DNA from: Leeuwenhoekiella polynyae
GTDB lineage: Bacteria > Bacteroidota > Bacteroidia > Flavobacteriales > Flavobacteriaceae
Direction: 5' to 3'
Length of the DNA stretch: 64,000 nt
Assembly (NCBI RefSeq): GCF_004104075.1
Contig: NZ_QOVK01000001.1
Coordinates: forward strand, 124,001-188,000
Positions 37,295 to 46,949 of this stretch are shown here, one piece after another (the stretch's first letter is position 1; every line of letters begins with the position of its first letter). The position numbers were made by a program, and so were the translations under genes. The notes beneath the pieces are model-generated. The model did not search any database and was not told where the DNA came from. It saw only the letters and a list, made by a program, of their open reading frames with translations.

Positions 37295-40200
37295 ATGATT
37301 AAGAAATATGCCGCTTTGGCACTACTTATGCTGCTCACATTGCCGGTTGTTACCGCGCAGCAATCTGCCGCTTTTACAAATGAACTTGCCCAGTATAACA
37401 AGGCGCTTACGCTGTATAACAGCAAGCAGTATCTGGCTGCCCAGACTGTTTTTTTAGAAATAAAAGAGAAAACTACAGACCCTACAATTGAAGGTGATTG
37501 TGCTTATTATATCGCTAACGCAGCGGTACGTCTCAATCAGAGTGGCGCAGATGCCGCGATGCAAAAATTTGTAGAAGAATATCCTACCAGTACTAAGCGC
37601 AACTCTGCTTATAAGGATGTTGCAGATTATTATTACGAGAACGGAAAGTATTCTGTAGCTAAACGCTGGTATGAGCAAGTAGATTTATCTCGCTTAAACT
37701 GGAGCGAACTCGAGCGTTACAACTTCAATATGGGGTATGTCCATCTTAAGACTAACAGTCCGCAAGAGGCAAAAGTATATTTCAGCCGGGTACGTAATTC
37801 AGAGAAATACGGAGCTCAGGCTAAGTATTATGAAGGCTTTATGGCCTATGAAAATGATGATTATGAAGAAGCGAGTCAGCTTTTTGAAGAAGTAGAAGCC
37901 GAAGAAGGAACCCGCGAAGATCTGAGTTATTTTAAGGCAGATCTCAATTTTAAGAAAGGTGATTTTCAGGAAGCTATAAGGCTTGCTAAAGAGCAATTAC
38001 CCACCGCAAACAGACTGGATCAATCTGAATTAAACAAGATAATAGGTGAAAGTTATTTTAACCTTGGTCAGTTTGATGAAGCGCTTCCGTATTTAAAAGA
38101 ATACCGCGGGAAACGCGGAAAATGGACGAATACCGATTATTACCAATTGGGTTATGCATATTACAAGCAAGGCGATTATGCTGCTGCAATCGGCGAATTC
38201 AATAAAATTATAGACGGAAAAAACAGCGTTGCACAAAATGCATATTATCACTTAGCTGATGCCTATCTCAAAACTGATAAAAAGCAAGAGGCACTGAATG
38301 CTTTTCGTAATGCCTATCAAATGGATTTTGAGCCGAAAATTAAAGAAGACAGCGGACTTAATTATGCAAAGCTGAGCTACGAGATCGGTAATGCATACGA
38401 ACCTGCACCGGTGGCTATAAGCAACTACTTAGACCAATATCCTGATACGCCAGAGCGTCAACAACTTCAAAATTTACTCATAGACTCTTACATAACTTCT
38501 AAGAATTATGAAGGTGCGATGGAACTTATTGAGAACAACCGCAATTTTGATGATAAAGTAGCTTATCAAAAAGTAGCTTTTTACCGCGGCATCGAATTAT
38601 ACAACGACGGAGATTTTCAGGAAGCAATCATCAATTTTGAAAAATCATTAAGTGAACCCCGGACACCCGAATTTACAGCTCGAGCACTCTATTGGAAAGC
38701 AGAAAGTGAATACACTATAAACCGTATTGATGATGCACTGCTTACGTTTAAGCAGTTTGAGCAAAACAGTGCGGCGCCTTCATTATCAGAATATGATAAT
38801 CTGGCTTATAACTTAGGTTATGCCTACTTTAAAAAGAAAAATTACAATCAGGCTGCAAAATATTTCAGTCAGTATACAAAATCAGCTACAGCAGATAACG
38901 TGAGAAAAATGGATGCGTATATGCGTCTGGGTGATAGTCATTTTATTGATAGTGAATACTGGCCGGCTATGGAAGCGTATAACGAAGCGATTGCTATGCC
39001 CGGCGGAAATAAAGATTATGCAACCTTTCAGAAATCTATAAGCTATGGTTTTGTAGATCGTAACGCTCAAAAGATAGAAGGCTTAAGCAATTTTGCCAAT
39101 CAGTTTCCGCAGTCTAGTTATCGGGATGACGCTTTATACGAGTTGGGAAATACGTATGTTGCTACCGGTGACAACGAACGCGGAATTCAAGCTTACGATC
39201 GTTTAGTTAGAGAAATTCCTAAAAGTAAATTTGCCGCTAAAGCACAGCTGAAAAAAGCACTTATTTATGACAATACAAACCGAAGCGATCAGGCCTTAAA
39301 CCTTTTTAAACGTGTTGCTCAGGACTATCCGGGGACTCCAGAAGGTGTTCAGGCTGTAGCTTCAGCAAAACTGATTTATATAGATAAGGGTCAGGTTGAA
39401 GAATATGGGCGATGGGCAAACAGTCTCGATTATATTTCGGTAGAAGATGCAGAACTTGATGATGCTGCATTCTCTTCAGCAGAAAAACAATTGGTAGGCA
39501 GCAACAATCCTGAAGCGATTCAGAATTTTGAGAAATACCTGCGCGAGTATCCTAATGGGCAACGCGCAATGGAAGCACACTTCTATTTGGGTCAACTATA
39601 CTTTGGTAAAAATGAATTTCCGAAGACCATTCCACATTATAAATATGTGATTGAAAAGCAACGCAGTGAATTTACAGAACAAGCTTTAGCTCGTTTAGGT
39701 CAGGTGTACCTTAGTGAGCGTAATTATGCTGACGCAGTGCCTGTATTGAAACGTCTGGAAAATGAAGCAGACAGTTCCCAGAACCTCATTTTTGCGCAAA
39801 GTAACCTGATGAAGTCGTACTACGAACTCAAGCAGTATGACAATGCAGTTAGTTACGCAGAGCAGGTGTTGAGCAATTCTAAAATAGATAATAAAGTAAA
39901 GAGCGATGCTCAGGTAATTATTGCTCGTAGCGCAATGCAAACCGGTAACGAAAGCAGAGCCGCAAGTGCTTATGCTGAAGTTTCAAAAATAGCAACCGGT
40001 GCATTGGCAGCTGAAGCCTTGTATTATGATGCTTATTTTAAGAACAAAAATGGGGACTATAAAGGCTCTAATGTTTCGGTACAAAAACTAGCTAAAGACT
40101 ATAGTGGTTATAAAGAATATGGCGCAAAAGGTCTTGTGTTAATGGCAAAGAATTTTTATGAACTGAAAGACGCGTACCAAGCGACCTATATTTTAGATAA

Positions 40201-40312
40201 CGTGATCTCAAACTTTAGCGATTATCCTGAAGTTGTAGCAGAAGCTCAACAAGAATTAGAACGAATTAAAGCAACTGAATCTAAAACGAATTCATCGTTA
40301 GAAGAAAACTAA
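37295..40312 (+). CDS. Large exported tetratricopeptide-repeat protein
   Basis: Start at 37295 (MIKKYAALALLMLLTLPVVTAQ, signal peptide) gives 1005 residues. The TTG at 37274 would add seven residues in front of the signal. Nearly the whole mature protein is helical TPR/Sel1-like repeats, recurrent as YxxAxxxFxxxxxxxP and ALYYDAYFKNKNGDYKGS. No catalytic domain. Predicted periplasmic scaffold. Directly followed by an outer-membrane barrel gene at 40364, with which it likely forms a complex. Confidence 0.85.
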   Translation: MIKKYAALALLMLLTLPVVTAQQSAAFTNELAQYNKALTLYNSKQYLAAQTVFLEIKEKTTDPTIEGDCAYYIANAAVRLNQSGADAAMQKFVEEYPTSTKRNSAYKDVADYYYENGKYSVAKRWYEQVDLSRLNWSELERYNFNMGYVHLKTNSPQEAKVYFSRVRNSEKYGAQAKYYEGFMAYENDDYEEASQLFEEVEAEEGTREDLSYFKADLNFKKGDFQEAIRLAKEQLPTANRLDQSELNKIIGESYFNLGQFDEALPYLKEYRGKRGKWTNTDYYQLGYAYYKQGDYAAAIGEFNKIIDGKNSVAQNAYYHLADAYLKTDKKQEALNAFRNAYQMDFEPKIKEDSGLNYAKLSYEIGNAYEPAPVAISNYLDQYPDTPERQQLQNLLIDSYITSKNYEGAMELIENNRNFDDKVAYQKVAFYRGIELYNDGDFQEAIINFEKSLSEPRTPEFTARALYWKAESEYTINRIDDALLTFKQFEQNSAAPSLSEYDNLAYNLGYAYFKKKNYNQAAKYFSQYTKSATADNVRKMDAYMRLGDSHFIDSEYWPAMEAYNEAIAMPGGNKDYATFQKSISYGFVDRNAQKIEGLSNFANQFPQSSYRDDALYELGNTYVATGDNERGIQAYDRLVREIPKSKFAAKAQLKKALIYDNTNRSDQALNLFKRVAQDYPGTPEGVQAVASAKLIYIDKGQVEEYGRWANSLDYISVEDAELDDAAFSSAEKQLVGSNNPEAIQNFEKYLREYPNGQRAMEAHFYLGQLYFGKNEFPKTIPHYKYVIEKQRSEFTEQALARLGQVYLSERNYADAVPVLKRLENEADSSQNLIFAQSNLMKSYYELKQYDNAVSYAEQVLSNSKIDNKVKSDAQVIIARSAMQTGNESRAASAYAEVSKIATGALAAEALYYDAYFKNKNGDYKGSNVSVQKLAKDYSGYKEYGAKGLVLMAKNFYELKDAYQATYILDNVISNFSDYPEVVAEAQQELERIKATESKTNSSLEEN

Positions 40313-40363
40313 AATTCACCAGAACGCTTTCAGTTTTTGAAACACCTAATTAGAAAATCAATT

Positions 40364-42112
40364 ATGATTAAGAATATAAAATCAATTTTCACTACAGCTT
40401 TGATCTTGAGTGCGATAGGAGTTGCGCAGGCTCAGGATAAAGATAATCTGGGTACCGAAGTAGTAAATGTTGTAAAACCCTATACGCCAGAAATAGGAGA
40501 TGCATTTAAAGTAAAAGCGACACCTAGTCTTAACGACTCGGTGAATACCGCTAAGAAAAAAGTAACCTATGGGATATTTTCGGTCCCTGTAGCTTCAACG
40601 TTTACGCCTGCTAAAGGAAAGGCTGCTCAGGTAGAAAAGGCAAAGCGAGTGAAATTATATGATAATTATGTGCGCTTAGGCTTTGGTACGTATACTACAG
40701 CTTTAGCTGAATTTTACAGCAATTTTGAGATAGATCGGGATTCAAATTTTGGAGTTTATTTAAATCACAATTCATCACAAGGAGAGATTGAAGATGTAGT
40801 TTTAGACAATCAGTTTTATGATACGGATCTTAATTTAAATTACTCTTCTCGCAACCGCGATTACAACTGGCACACCGATCTTGATCTGGGACATCGGCTA
40901 TTCAATTGGTATGGCATAAATGATGCTGTTGCAGCATCACCTACCTTGACAGAAGCTATTGACCCTGTTCATAGTTATTTTCAGGCTGGTTTGAGTGGAG
41001 GTATTGAGTTTAATGAAGGTTTTTTTGAAAGTGCTACAGCTCGTGTAGGCTATTTTGGAGACTCGTATGAATCTAGTGAAATCAGGGCTGTTGTTGCTCC
41101 GGAATTTATGATTCCGATTACAGATCAGAAAATAAGCTTAGACTTGAAATTAGATTATCTAAACGGAAGCTTTGACCGCAATTACAGAAACTCTGAAGCA
41201 ATAGAATACACGCATTTAATAGTGAGTGCAAACCCTAGTTTACAAATCTTAAAAGACGATTTGACTTTAGACTTAGGGGTAACTGTTGCGACAGATTTAA
41301 ATCCTGATGCAGACAAAACAGATATTAATATCTACCCAAGTGTACGCGCTTCTTACAATGTAGTCGATGAGTATTTTATTGCTTATGGTGGGCTAGAAGG
41401 TGGTTTGATGCAAAACAGCTACCAAGAGCTAGCTACAGAGAATCCGTTTATATCTCCGACTATAGATTCCCTTTCTCCAACTGATCAGAAATATGATTTA
41501 TACGCGGGTATAAAAGGGAAGCTGAGTAGCGCGATGAGTTACAACTTACGTGCAAGTTATTTAGCTCAGGATAATCGTTTGTTATACCGAAATAACTACC
41601 GTTCTGCAAGTGAAACCACTATTACCGGAGCAGAAAATTATCAATACGGAAATTCTTTTGCGGTAATTAATGACAATGTAAAAACGCTTTCGGTTTTTGG
41701 TGAATTGAATTTTGATGTGAACAGCAATCTGAAAATGCGTGTAAATGGAGAAGTCTTTTCTTATGATACCAGTATAGAAGATCAGGCGTGGAATTTACCC
41801 GATTTTAAAGCTTCATTTTTTGCAGATTATCAGATAGACGAGCATTGGTTTGCAGGTGTTACACTATTTTATGTTGGGGAGCGCAATGATCAGGTTGATG
41901 TGTTTACCACTTCAATACCCAGCAATCCACAACCTGTTACTGTAGAAAGTTATTTTGATGCAAATGCACACGCCGGTTATCGCTTAAATGATCAGCTAAG
42001 CTTTTTTGCACGTGTGAACAATGCATTAGGGAATAATTATCAGCGTTGGGTTAATTATCCGGTACAAGGCATTCAGGGAATGGCAGGAGCGACTTATCGT
42101 TTTGACTGGTAA
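40364..42112 (+). CDS. Outer-membrane beta-barrel protein (TonB-receptor-like barrel without plug)
   Basis: Start at 40364 (MIKNIKSIFTTALILSAIGVAQAQ, signal peptide); the upstream TTG at 40337 is rejected. 582 residues. After a short N-terminal linker (LGTEVVNVVKPYTPEIGDAFKVKA) the rest is alternating aromatic strands ending GATYRFDW with a terminal aromatic. No plug domain is visible, so it is not a normal TonB-dependent transporter. Pairs with the upstream TPR protein, 51 bp apart. Confidence 0.75.
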   Translation: MIKNIKSIFTTALILSAIGVAQAQDKDNLGTEVVNVVKPYTPEIGDAFKVKATPSLNDSVNTAKKKVTYGIFSVPVASTFTPAKGKAAQVEKAKRVKLYDNYVRLGFGTYTTALAEFYSNFEIDRDSNFGVYLNHNSSQGEIEDVVLDNQFYDTDLNLNYSSRNRDYNWHTDLDLGHRLFNWYGINDAVAASPTLTEAIDPVHSYFQAGLSGGIEFNEGFFESATARVGYFGDSYESSEIRAVVAPEFMIPITDQKISLDLKLDYLNGSFDRNYRNSEAIEYTHLIVSANPSLQILKDDLTLDLGVTVATDLNPDADKTDINIYPSVRASYNVVDEYFIAYGGLEGGLMQNSYQELATENPFISPTIDSLSPTDQKYDLYAGIKGKLSSAMSYNLRASYLAQDNRLLYRNNYRSASETTITGAENYQYGNSFAVINDNVKTLSVFGELNFDVNSNLKMRVNGEVFSYDTSIEDQAWNLPDFKASFFADYQIDEHWFAGVTLFYVGERNDQVDVFTTSIPSNPQPVTVESYFDANAHAGYRLNDQLSFFARVNNALGNNYQRWVNYPVQGIQGMAGATYRFDW

Positions 42113-42131
42113 TTTTTTAGAAATTATAAAT

Positions 42132-42161
42132 AAAAAACTCCCGACTTTCGGGAGTTTTTTT
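42132..42161 (+). terminator. Terminator of the TPR/barrel operon
   Basis: AAAAAACTCCCGA-CTT-TCGGGAGTTTTTTT: strong stem and T-run 20 bp after the barrel gene stop. Confidence 0.9.
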
Positions 42162-42211
42162 GTTTAATGCTGTTATAACTTAATTTGTACATTCGCCAAA
42201 ACTATTTTCTT

Positions 42212-43846
42212 ATGCGTAATGCACTTTTTCTCCTTTTGAGCTTTTTAATATTAGGCAGCTGCCAAAATAAAATATCAGATAAAATAGCTGTTGATGCAAT
42301 TTTTATAAATGGAAGGGTTTACACTGTAGATAAAGAATTTGCCAGAGCGGAAGCTTTTGCGGTTAAAGACGGTAAGTTTATAGCCGTGGGTCTTACCGAT
42401 TCTATTCAGGCAAAATATCAGTCTGAACAAGTTCACGATTTAAAAGGAAATACAGTCTTGCCGGGATTGATTGACGCGCATTGTCACTTTTTTAGATTTG
42501 GTCAATCGCTTCAAAATGTTGATTTAGTAGGAACTCAAAGCTACGCTGAAGTTATAAAGCGCGTAACTGATTTTCAAACTGAAAATCCGGCAGAATTTAT
42601 TTATGGTCGAGGTTGGGATCAAAACGACTGGGATTTAAAAGAGTTTCCTAACAAGAGTAAATTAGATTCGTTATTCCCAGATATTCCGGTGGTTTTACAG
42701 CGTATTGACGGTCACGCGCTTCTAGTGAATCAAAAAGCATTAGATCTTGCTAAGATAGATAACACTACACGTATCGAAGGCGGTGAGGTTATCAAAGAAA
42801 ACAATCAGATTACCGGTGTTCTTATTGATAACGCGATGGATTTGGTAAATAACGTTATGCCAAAAATGACTCGGGAACAAGCGATAGAAGCTTTGCAGGA
42901 TGCGCAGGAGTATTGTTTTGATTATGGCTTGACAACGGTCAACGATGCCGGGTTAGATCGCAATACTATTATGCTTATTGACAGTTTACAAAAAACAGAT
43001 GCACTCGATATGCGCGTTTATGCAATGATTAGCAACAATACTGTAGACGTAGATTATTTTATAAAAAATGGAATTTTAAAAACCGAAAAGCTAAACGTAC
43101 GTTCGGTTAAGGTTTATGGTGACGGAGCATTGGGCTCTCGTGGTGCGGCTTTACGCGCACCCTATACAGACCGTCACAAGCATTTTGGAGCAATGGTTAC
43201 ACCTGTAGATAGCATCTATAGTTTAGCCCAAAAACTTGCCAAAACCAATTTGCAGATGAATACTCATGCAATAGGAGATTCTGCCAATACTGTTGTGCTC
43301 AAAGCTTATGAAAAAGCTTTAAAAGGTCAATCAGATCGCCGCTGGAAAGTTGAACATGCACAAGTGATTTCTCCGGAAGACTTTGATTATTTTGATGATA
43401 ATATTTTACCATCGGTACAGCCTACGCACGCTACCAGCGATATGTACTGGGCAAAAGATCGTTTGGGCGAACGCCGTATGAAAGGCGCCTATGCTTATAA
43501 AAAATTGTTAGATGAAGCAGGAATTATCGCTTTAGGTACCGACTTTCCAGTGGAGCAAGTGAGTCCGTTTTATACCTTTTATGCTTCGGTAGCCCGAAAG
43601 GATTTGATGCAATATCCCGAAAACGGTTTTCAAATGAAAGATGCACTTTCTCGTGAAGAAACGCTGCGGGGAATGACTATCTGGGCAGCATATTCTAATT
43701 TTGAAGAAGCTGAAAAGGGAAGCATAGAAGTTGGTAAATTCGCCGACTTTATCATTATGGATCAGGATATTATGACCGTTGAAGAGGATTCAATTCCTAA
43801 TCTAAAAGTTGATCAAACCTGGTTAGGAGGGAAGCAGGTAAAGTAG
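42212..43846 (+). CDS. Amidohydrolase family 3 lipoprotein (YtcJ-like)
   Basis: Start at 42212 (MRNALFLLLSFLILGSCQNK, lipobox Cys) gives 544 residues. Metal-dependent hydrolase features: VLPGLIDAHCHFFRFG (HxH), GHALLVNQKAL, KVYGDGALGSRGA, MNTHAIGD, KVEHAQVISPEDF and the late Asp in ALGTDFPVEQ. YtcJ-type enzymes hydrolyse amide or imine bonds of unknown substrates. An envelope-anchored form is common in Bacteroidota. Single-gene unit. Confidence 0.88.
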   Translation: MRNALFLLLSFLILGSCQNKISDKIAVDAIFINGRVYTVDKEFARAEAFAVKDGKFIAVGLTDSIQAKYQSEQVHDLKGNTVLPGLIDAHCHFFRFGQSLQNVDLVGTQSYAEVIKRVTDFQTENPAEFIYGRGWDQNDWDLKEFPNKSKLDSLFPDIPVVLQRIDGHALLVNQKALDLAKIDNTTRIEGGEVIKENNQITGVLIDNAMDLVNNVMPKMTREQAIEALQDAQEYCFDYGLTTVNDAGLDRNTIMLIDSLQKTDALDMRVYAMISNNTVDVDYFIKNGILKTEKLNVRSVKVYGDGALGSRGAALRAPYTDRHKHFGAMVTPVDSIYSLAQKLAKTNLQMNTHAIGDSANTVVLKAYEKALKGQSDRRWKVEHAQVISPEDFDYFDDNILPSVQPTHATSDMYWAKDRLGERRMKGAYAYKKLLDEAGIIALGTDFPVEQVSPFYTFYASVARKDLMQYPENGFQMKDALSREETLRGMTIWAAYSNFEEAEKGSIEVGKFADFIIMDQDIMTVEEDSIPNLKVDQTWLGGKQVK

Positions 43847-43870
43847 GTGAAAATAGTATGTCACTCAGAA

Positions 43871-44101
43871 CTAAACCACCCAGCTTTTACCAAATAACAT
43901 CCAGGATATCACTGTTTGTCTACCTGACTGTGATGAAATATGTGATACTCTAGGAGTTAAAATGAATGTTATTGCTGCACAAACAGCAGCTTTTAGAACT
44001 CCTTCAAAGCTTGGGAAGCCCCACAACATTAAATACCAAAGGGCTACATAACAGATTATAAATGCGAGCGTGCTTAAAAAAATGATTGCAAAGCGTTTCA
44101 T
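43871..44101 (-). CDS. Small hypothetical membrane protein
   Basis: Start at 44101 (MKRFAIIFLSTLAFIICYVALW) gives 76 residues. Two hydrophobic segments (about 3-28 and 34-52) and a Ser/Arg-rich polar tail. The longer frame to 44176 overlaps the lactonase gene and is rejected. Family not recognised. Lies 40 bp downstream of the lactonase gene on the same strand. Confidence 0.5.
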   Translation of the reverse strand: MKRFAIIFLSTLAFIICYVALWYLMLWGFPSFEGVLKAAVCAAITFILTPRVSHISSQSGRQTVISWMLFGKSWVV

Positions 44102-44141
44102 AATATTATATTTTGATACATTCAAAATATAAGAAATTCTA

Positions 44142-45269
44142 TTACTCAAACAAAATACAAACCGGTGCTGAAGCACTTATTTCAGAAACATAAGTCATTA
44201 AGCCGGTTTCTGAATTACGCTTATACGAAACCAGATTATCACTATTTTGATTAGCAACAATCACAAAGTTCTCATCTGGTGTTAACTGAAAATTTCGAGG
44301 ATCTTTTCCTTTTGTCGGTTCGTTAGCTAGAAGACTTAAACTACCATCTTCTGCAACTTCAAGAATAGCAATACTATTGTGGCCTCTGTTTGATGCGTAT
44401 ATAAATTTACCGTTTTTAGAAATGTGTATATCTGCCGCTTTGCTATAGTCCTCAAAACCTTCTGGTAAAATAGAAGTGATACTTGTAACCGAGTAGTTTT
44501 TACCACTTTTTGCTATTTGCGCAATGGTATTGTCAAGTTCATTTAAAACATAAATAAAACCATTATTGGGATGAAAAACCAAGTGACGCGGACCTGCGCC
44601 TTCAGGAAAATCTAGTTTTTGGTTTTCAGACGGTTCTAATTTATCGGTTTTTGTATTTATCTGTGAAAACCACAATTGATTGGTTCCAAGATCAGCTGAA
44701 ATAATGCCGCTGCCATCCGGAATAAACCAAGCAGAATGTGCGTGTGGACCTTCCTGACGATCTGTAGTTCCTTTACCTTCGTGCTGTTCTACATCGAGAA
44801 GTTCAGATAGACTACCGTCTTTAGTATCCAATTTAAGAAGCCCTAAATTCCCACCAGAATAATTTGCAACCAAAACATAACCCTTATCGTTTATGGTAAC
44901 AAAGCAGGGGTGCGCACCACCGGTTTGCGATTTGCTAACTTGCAGCAAGGTATCACCTTCAACTCTAAAAGATTCAATAGTACCCGGATCATTTTCATTT
45001 ACAGCGAGAAGAATGTCTTTCTTAGAATTGAAACTTAGAAAAGAAGGATTAGAAGTTTCTGCGACAAGTGCCGGTTTTGTAAAACTTCCATCTTCTAATA
45101 AACTCAATTTGTAAATCCCTTTACTATCACCATCAGTATATGTACCGATATAAAACGGTACTTCGCTTTTGAGTTCTTCATGAGTTTCCATAGTGTTTTC
45201 AGTTTTTGTTTCAGAATTTTTACAAGCGCATAAAAGCATCAAAATCAGGCCAAAAAAAACAGATTTCAT
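44142..45269 (-). CDS. Lactonase-family (6-phosphogluconolactonase-like) beta-propeller lipoprotein
   Basis: 375 residues with lipoprotein signal (MLLCACKNSETK). Seven-bladed propeller typical of the YkgB/Pgl type: VPFYIGTYTDGDSKGIYKL, NPSFLSFNSKKDILLAVNEND, GPHAHSAWFIPDG, and GPRHLVFHPNNGFIYVLNELD. The lipid anchor implies an envelope location, so the cytosolic pentose-phosphate role is doubtful. The substrate is uncertain. Confidence 0.85.
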   Translation of the reverse strand: MKSVFFGLILMLLCACKNSETKTENTMETHEELKSEVPFYIGTYTDGDSKGIYKLSLLEDGSFTKPALVAETSNPSFLSFNSKKDILLAVNENDPGTIESFRVEGDTLLQVSKSQTGGAHPCFVTINDKGYVLVANYSGGNLGLLKLDTKDGSLSELLDVEQHEGKGTTDRQEGPHAHSAWFIPDGSGIISADLGTNQLWFSQINTKTDKLEPSENQKLDFPEGAGPRHLVFHPNNGFIYVLNELDNTIAQIAKSGKNYSVTSITSILPEGFEDYSKAADIHISKNGKFIYASNRGHNSIAILEVAEDGSLSLLANEPTKGKDPRNFQLTPDENFVIVANQNSDNLVSYKRNSETGLMTYVSEISASAPVCILFE

Positions 45270-45356
45270 AATTGAATTTTATAAGGTTATTCTTCCGAGT
45301 CAGCGAAGATTAAAATTAACGTATTCTGCAGTATTGAAGTTTTATTTCTAAAAGAA

Positions 45357-45383
45357 AAATCCCGACACCTTGTACCGGGATTT
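45357..45383 (-). terminator. Terminator of the MBL-fold gene
   Basis: AAATCCCG / CGGGATTT stem with an 11-nt loop. The A-run on the left provides the minus-strand U-tail. 20 bp past the stop at 45403. Confidence 0.7.
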
Positions 45384-45402
45384 GACTTATTTTTTTGTGT
45401 TG

Positions 45403-46206
45403 TTATTCACCTCCGTTAGGATACCAGTCCAAAATCATAACCTCGGTGCCTACGTTTGCAGAGTCTACAATTCCTTTAAATTTCTCTACATCACTTAGCC
45501 CGTCCTGACCTCTAAAATGATATGGATAAACTTCTTCAGGTTTAAAAGCAATAACGCCGTCTGCTGCACTTTCTACAGTCATGGTATAGGGTAGATTCAT
45601 ACAAACAAATGCTTTGTCAATATCTTTAAGATTACGCATCTCTGGGATATCTTCTGTATCACCTGAGAAATAAACGCGCATTCCGTCTTTTTCTATAACG
45701 TAACCGTTGCCCCGACCTTTTGTATGAAACTGTTTAGCTTCTTCACGCAAGTTGTACATAGGGATTGCGGTTAAAGAATAACCATCCCAACTCTTTGTTT
45801 CGTCATTATTAATGACAGTTACCTGAGAACGAATAGCGCCTTCTAACTGATCATAAACCTCTTGAGGTGCAAAAATTGCAGATTCTGGAGTAGCTACTGC
45901 TTCTAACGTAGCGGGATTAAGGTGATCTCCATGTATATCTGTAACCAAAATCACATCTGGTTTTGGTTGCCCTTCAAATGCTTCAGCGCCACCCACAGGG
46001 TCTATATAAAAAACGCTATCGCCAAAATCGAACACAGCAGTGGCGTGCTCAATAGGAGTGATATTAAACTCAGTTTCTACAGCTTTTGAATCTTCGGTCA
46101 TTGCCATTTCTTCAGTTTCTGAAGCAGACTCATCTGTAGATTTATTTTCATTTTTACAGCTAAAAATTGCCAAGGCCGTAAACGCAGTAAGTATGATTTT
46201 TTTCAT
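45403..46206 (-). CDS. MBL-fold metal-dependent hydrolase lipoprotein (UlaG-like)
   Basis: 267 residues. Signal with lipobox (ALAIFSCKNEN) then an acidic linker and a metallo-beta-lactamase fold: ATAVFDFGDSVFYIDPVGG, LVTDIHGDHLNP (HxDH-like HGDHLNP), YVIEKDGMRVYFSGDTEDIPEM and the terminal His region YPYHFRGQDG. UlaG-like members hydrolyse lactones or phosphoesters. Substrate unknown. Single gene. Confidence 0.85.
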   Translation of the reverse strand: MKKIILTAFTALAIFSCKNENKSTDESASETEEMAMTEDSKAVETEFNITPIEHATAVFDFGDSVFYIDPVGGAEAFEGQPKPDVILVTDIHGDHLNPATLEAVATPESAIFAPQEVYDQLEGAIRSQVTVINNDETKSWDGYSLTAIPMYNLREEAKQFHTKGRGNGYVIEKDGMRVYFSGDTEDIPEMRNLKDIDKAFVCMNLPYTMTVESAADGVIAFKPEEVYPYHFRGQDGLSDVEKFKGIVDSANVGTEVMILDWYPNGGE

Positions 46207-46275
46207 TTCGCAGTAGTTTTAACAGCAAATAAACTAATAATAAGCTGGTTAGGCTATTAAAGAAATTGTAAAACA

Positions 46276-46736
46276 TTAAAGTTGAATCCGCATTTTTATA
46301 TCGGCTCGCCGGTAAGGATTGGGTTGTTGCAGCGGTTCTTCTATAAAGCCATATTTACGATAGAGGTGAATGGCATTTTCTAATTTACGACTTGAGTATA
46401 AAATGAGGGTTTTTAGCCCTTTGTTACGCGCAAAATCCAGCGAATGTGCTAAAAGTTGTTGTCCTATTTTTTGACCTCTCAACTCGACGTCAACGGCCAT
46501 TTTTGTGAGTTCGTATTCCTCATTCTCATCAGGCATCAGAGCAACTACACCCACGACTTTATTATCAAGAAGCGCTATTAAGATTTCTCCTCCGGGTTTT
46601 ATAATATGAGTTTCAGGATCACTTAAAACATCATTGTCATGAGGTTCTACGGTAAAAAACGCTGCAGCCAGTGCAGATTGAGTAGTTTAAAAGCCTCTGT
46701 GTATTGAGGCTTGTAGGTATCAAAAGTAAGATTCAT
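46276..46736 (-). pseudogene. GNAT acetyltransferase, frameshifted at a T6 tract
   Basis: An ATG at 46736 opens a frame reading MNLTFDTYKPQYTEAF and LNLHWLQRF, then hits a stop (TAG). From the T6 tract (A6 at 46654-46659 on the plus strand) the next frame continues FTVEPHDNDVLSDPETH, then VVGVVALMP, then the acetyl-CoA loop VELRGQKIGQQLL to the stop at 46276. One extra T would rejoin both parts into a normal ~153-residue GNAT protein. Either a recent pseudogene, a homopolymer phase switch, or a sequencing error. Confidence 0.8.
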
Positions 46737-46949
46737 ATAAAAATTTAGAGCGAGTAAAGTTATAACAGAAAACAGAGCTATATGCATCAATATCCTTTTG
46801 AATTAGAAGAGTCTTAACGTCATTTTAAATGGTGTTTTTGTAAATTCGGGTTTTACTCGATAATTGATATTTTGAGTAGCCGATTTTTAAATTCAATTCA
46901 AATAATTTCCTTGTGGGCTTACTATGAGGCGATTTGATAAAATAAAATT

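Noticed and set aside
46800-46949. SAM-type riboswitch in front of the Cys/Met PLP gene
   Set aside because: The leader could not be fitted to SAM-I, SAM-II or SAM/SAH consensus features by eye; only the shared 14-bp block is notable.
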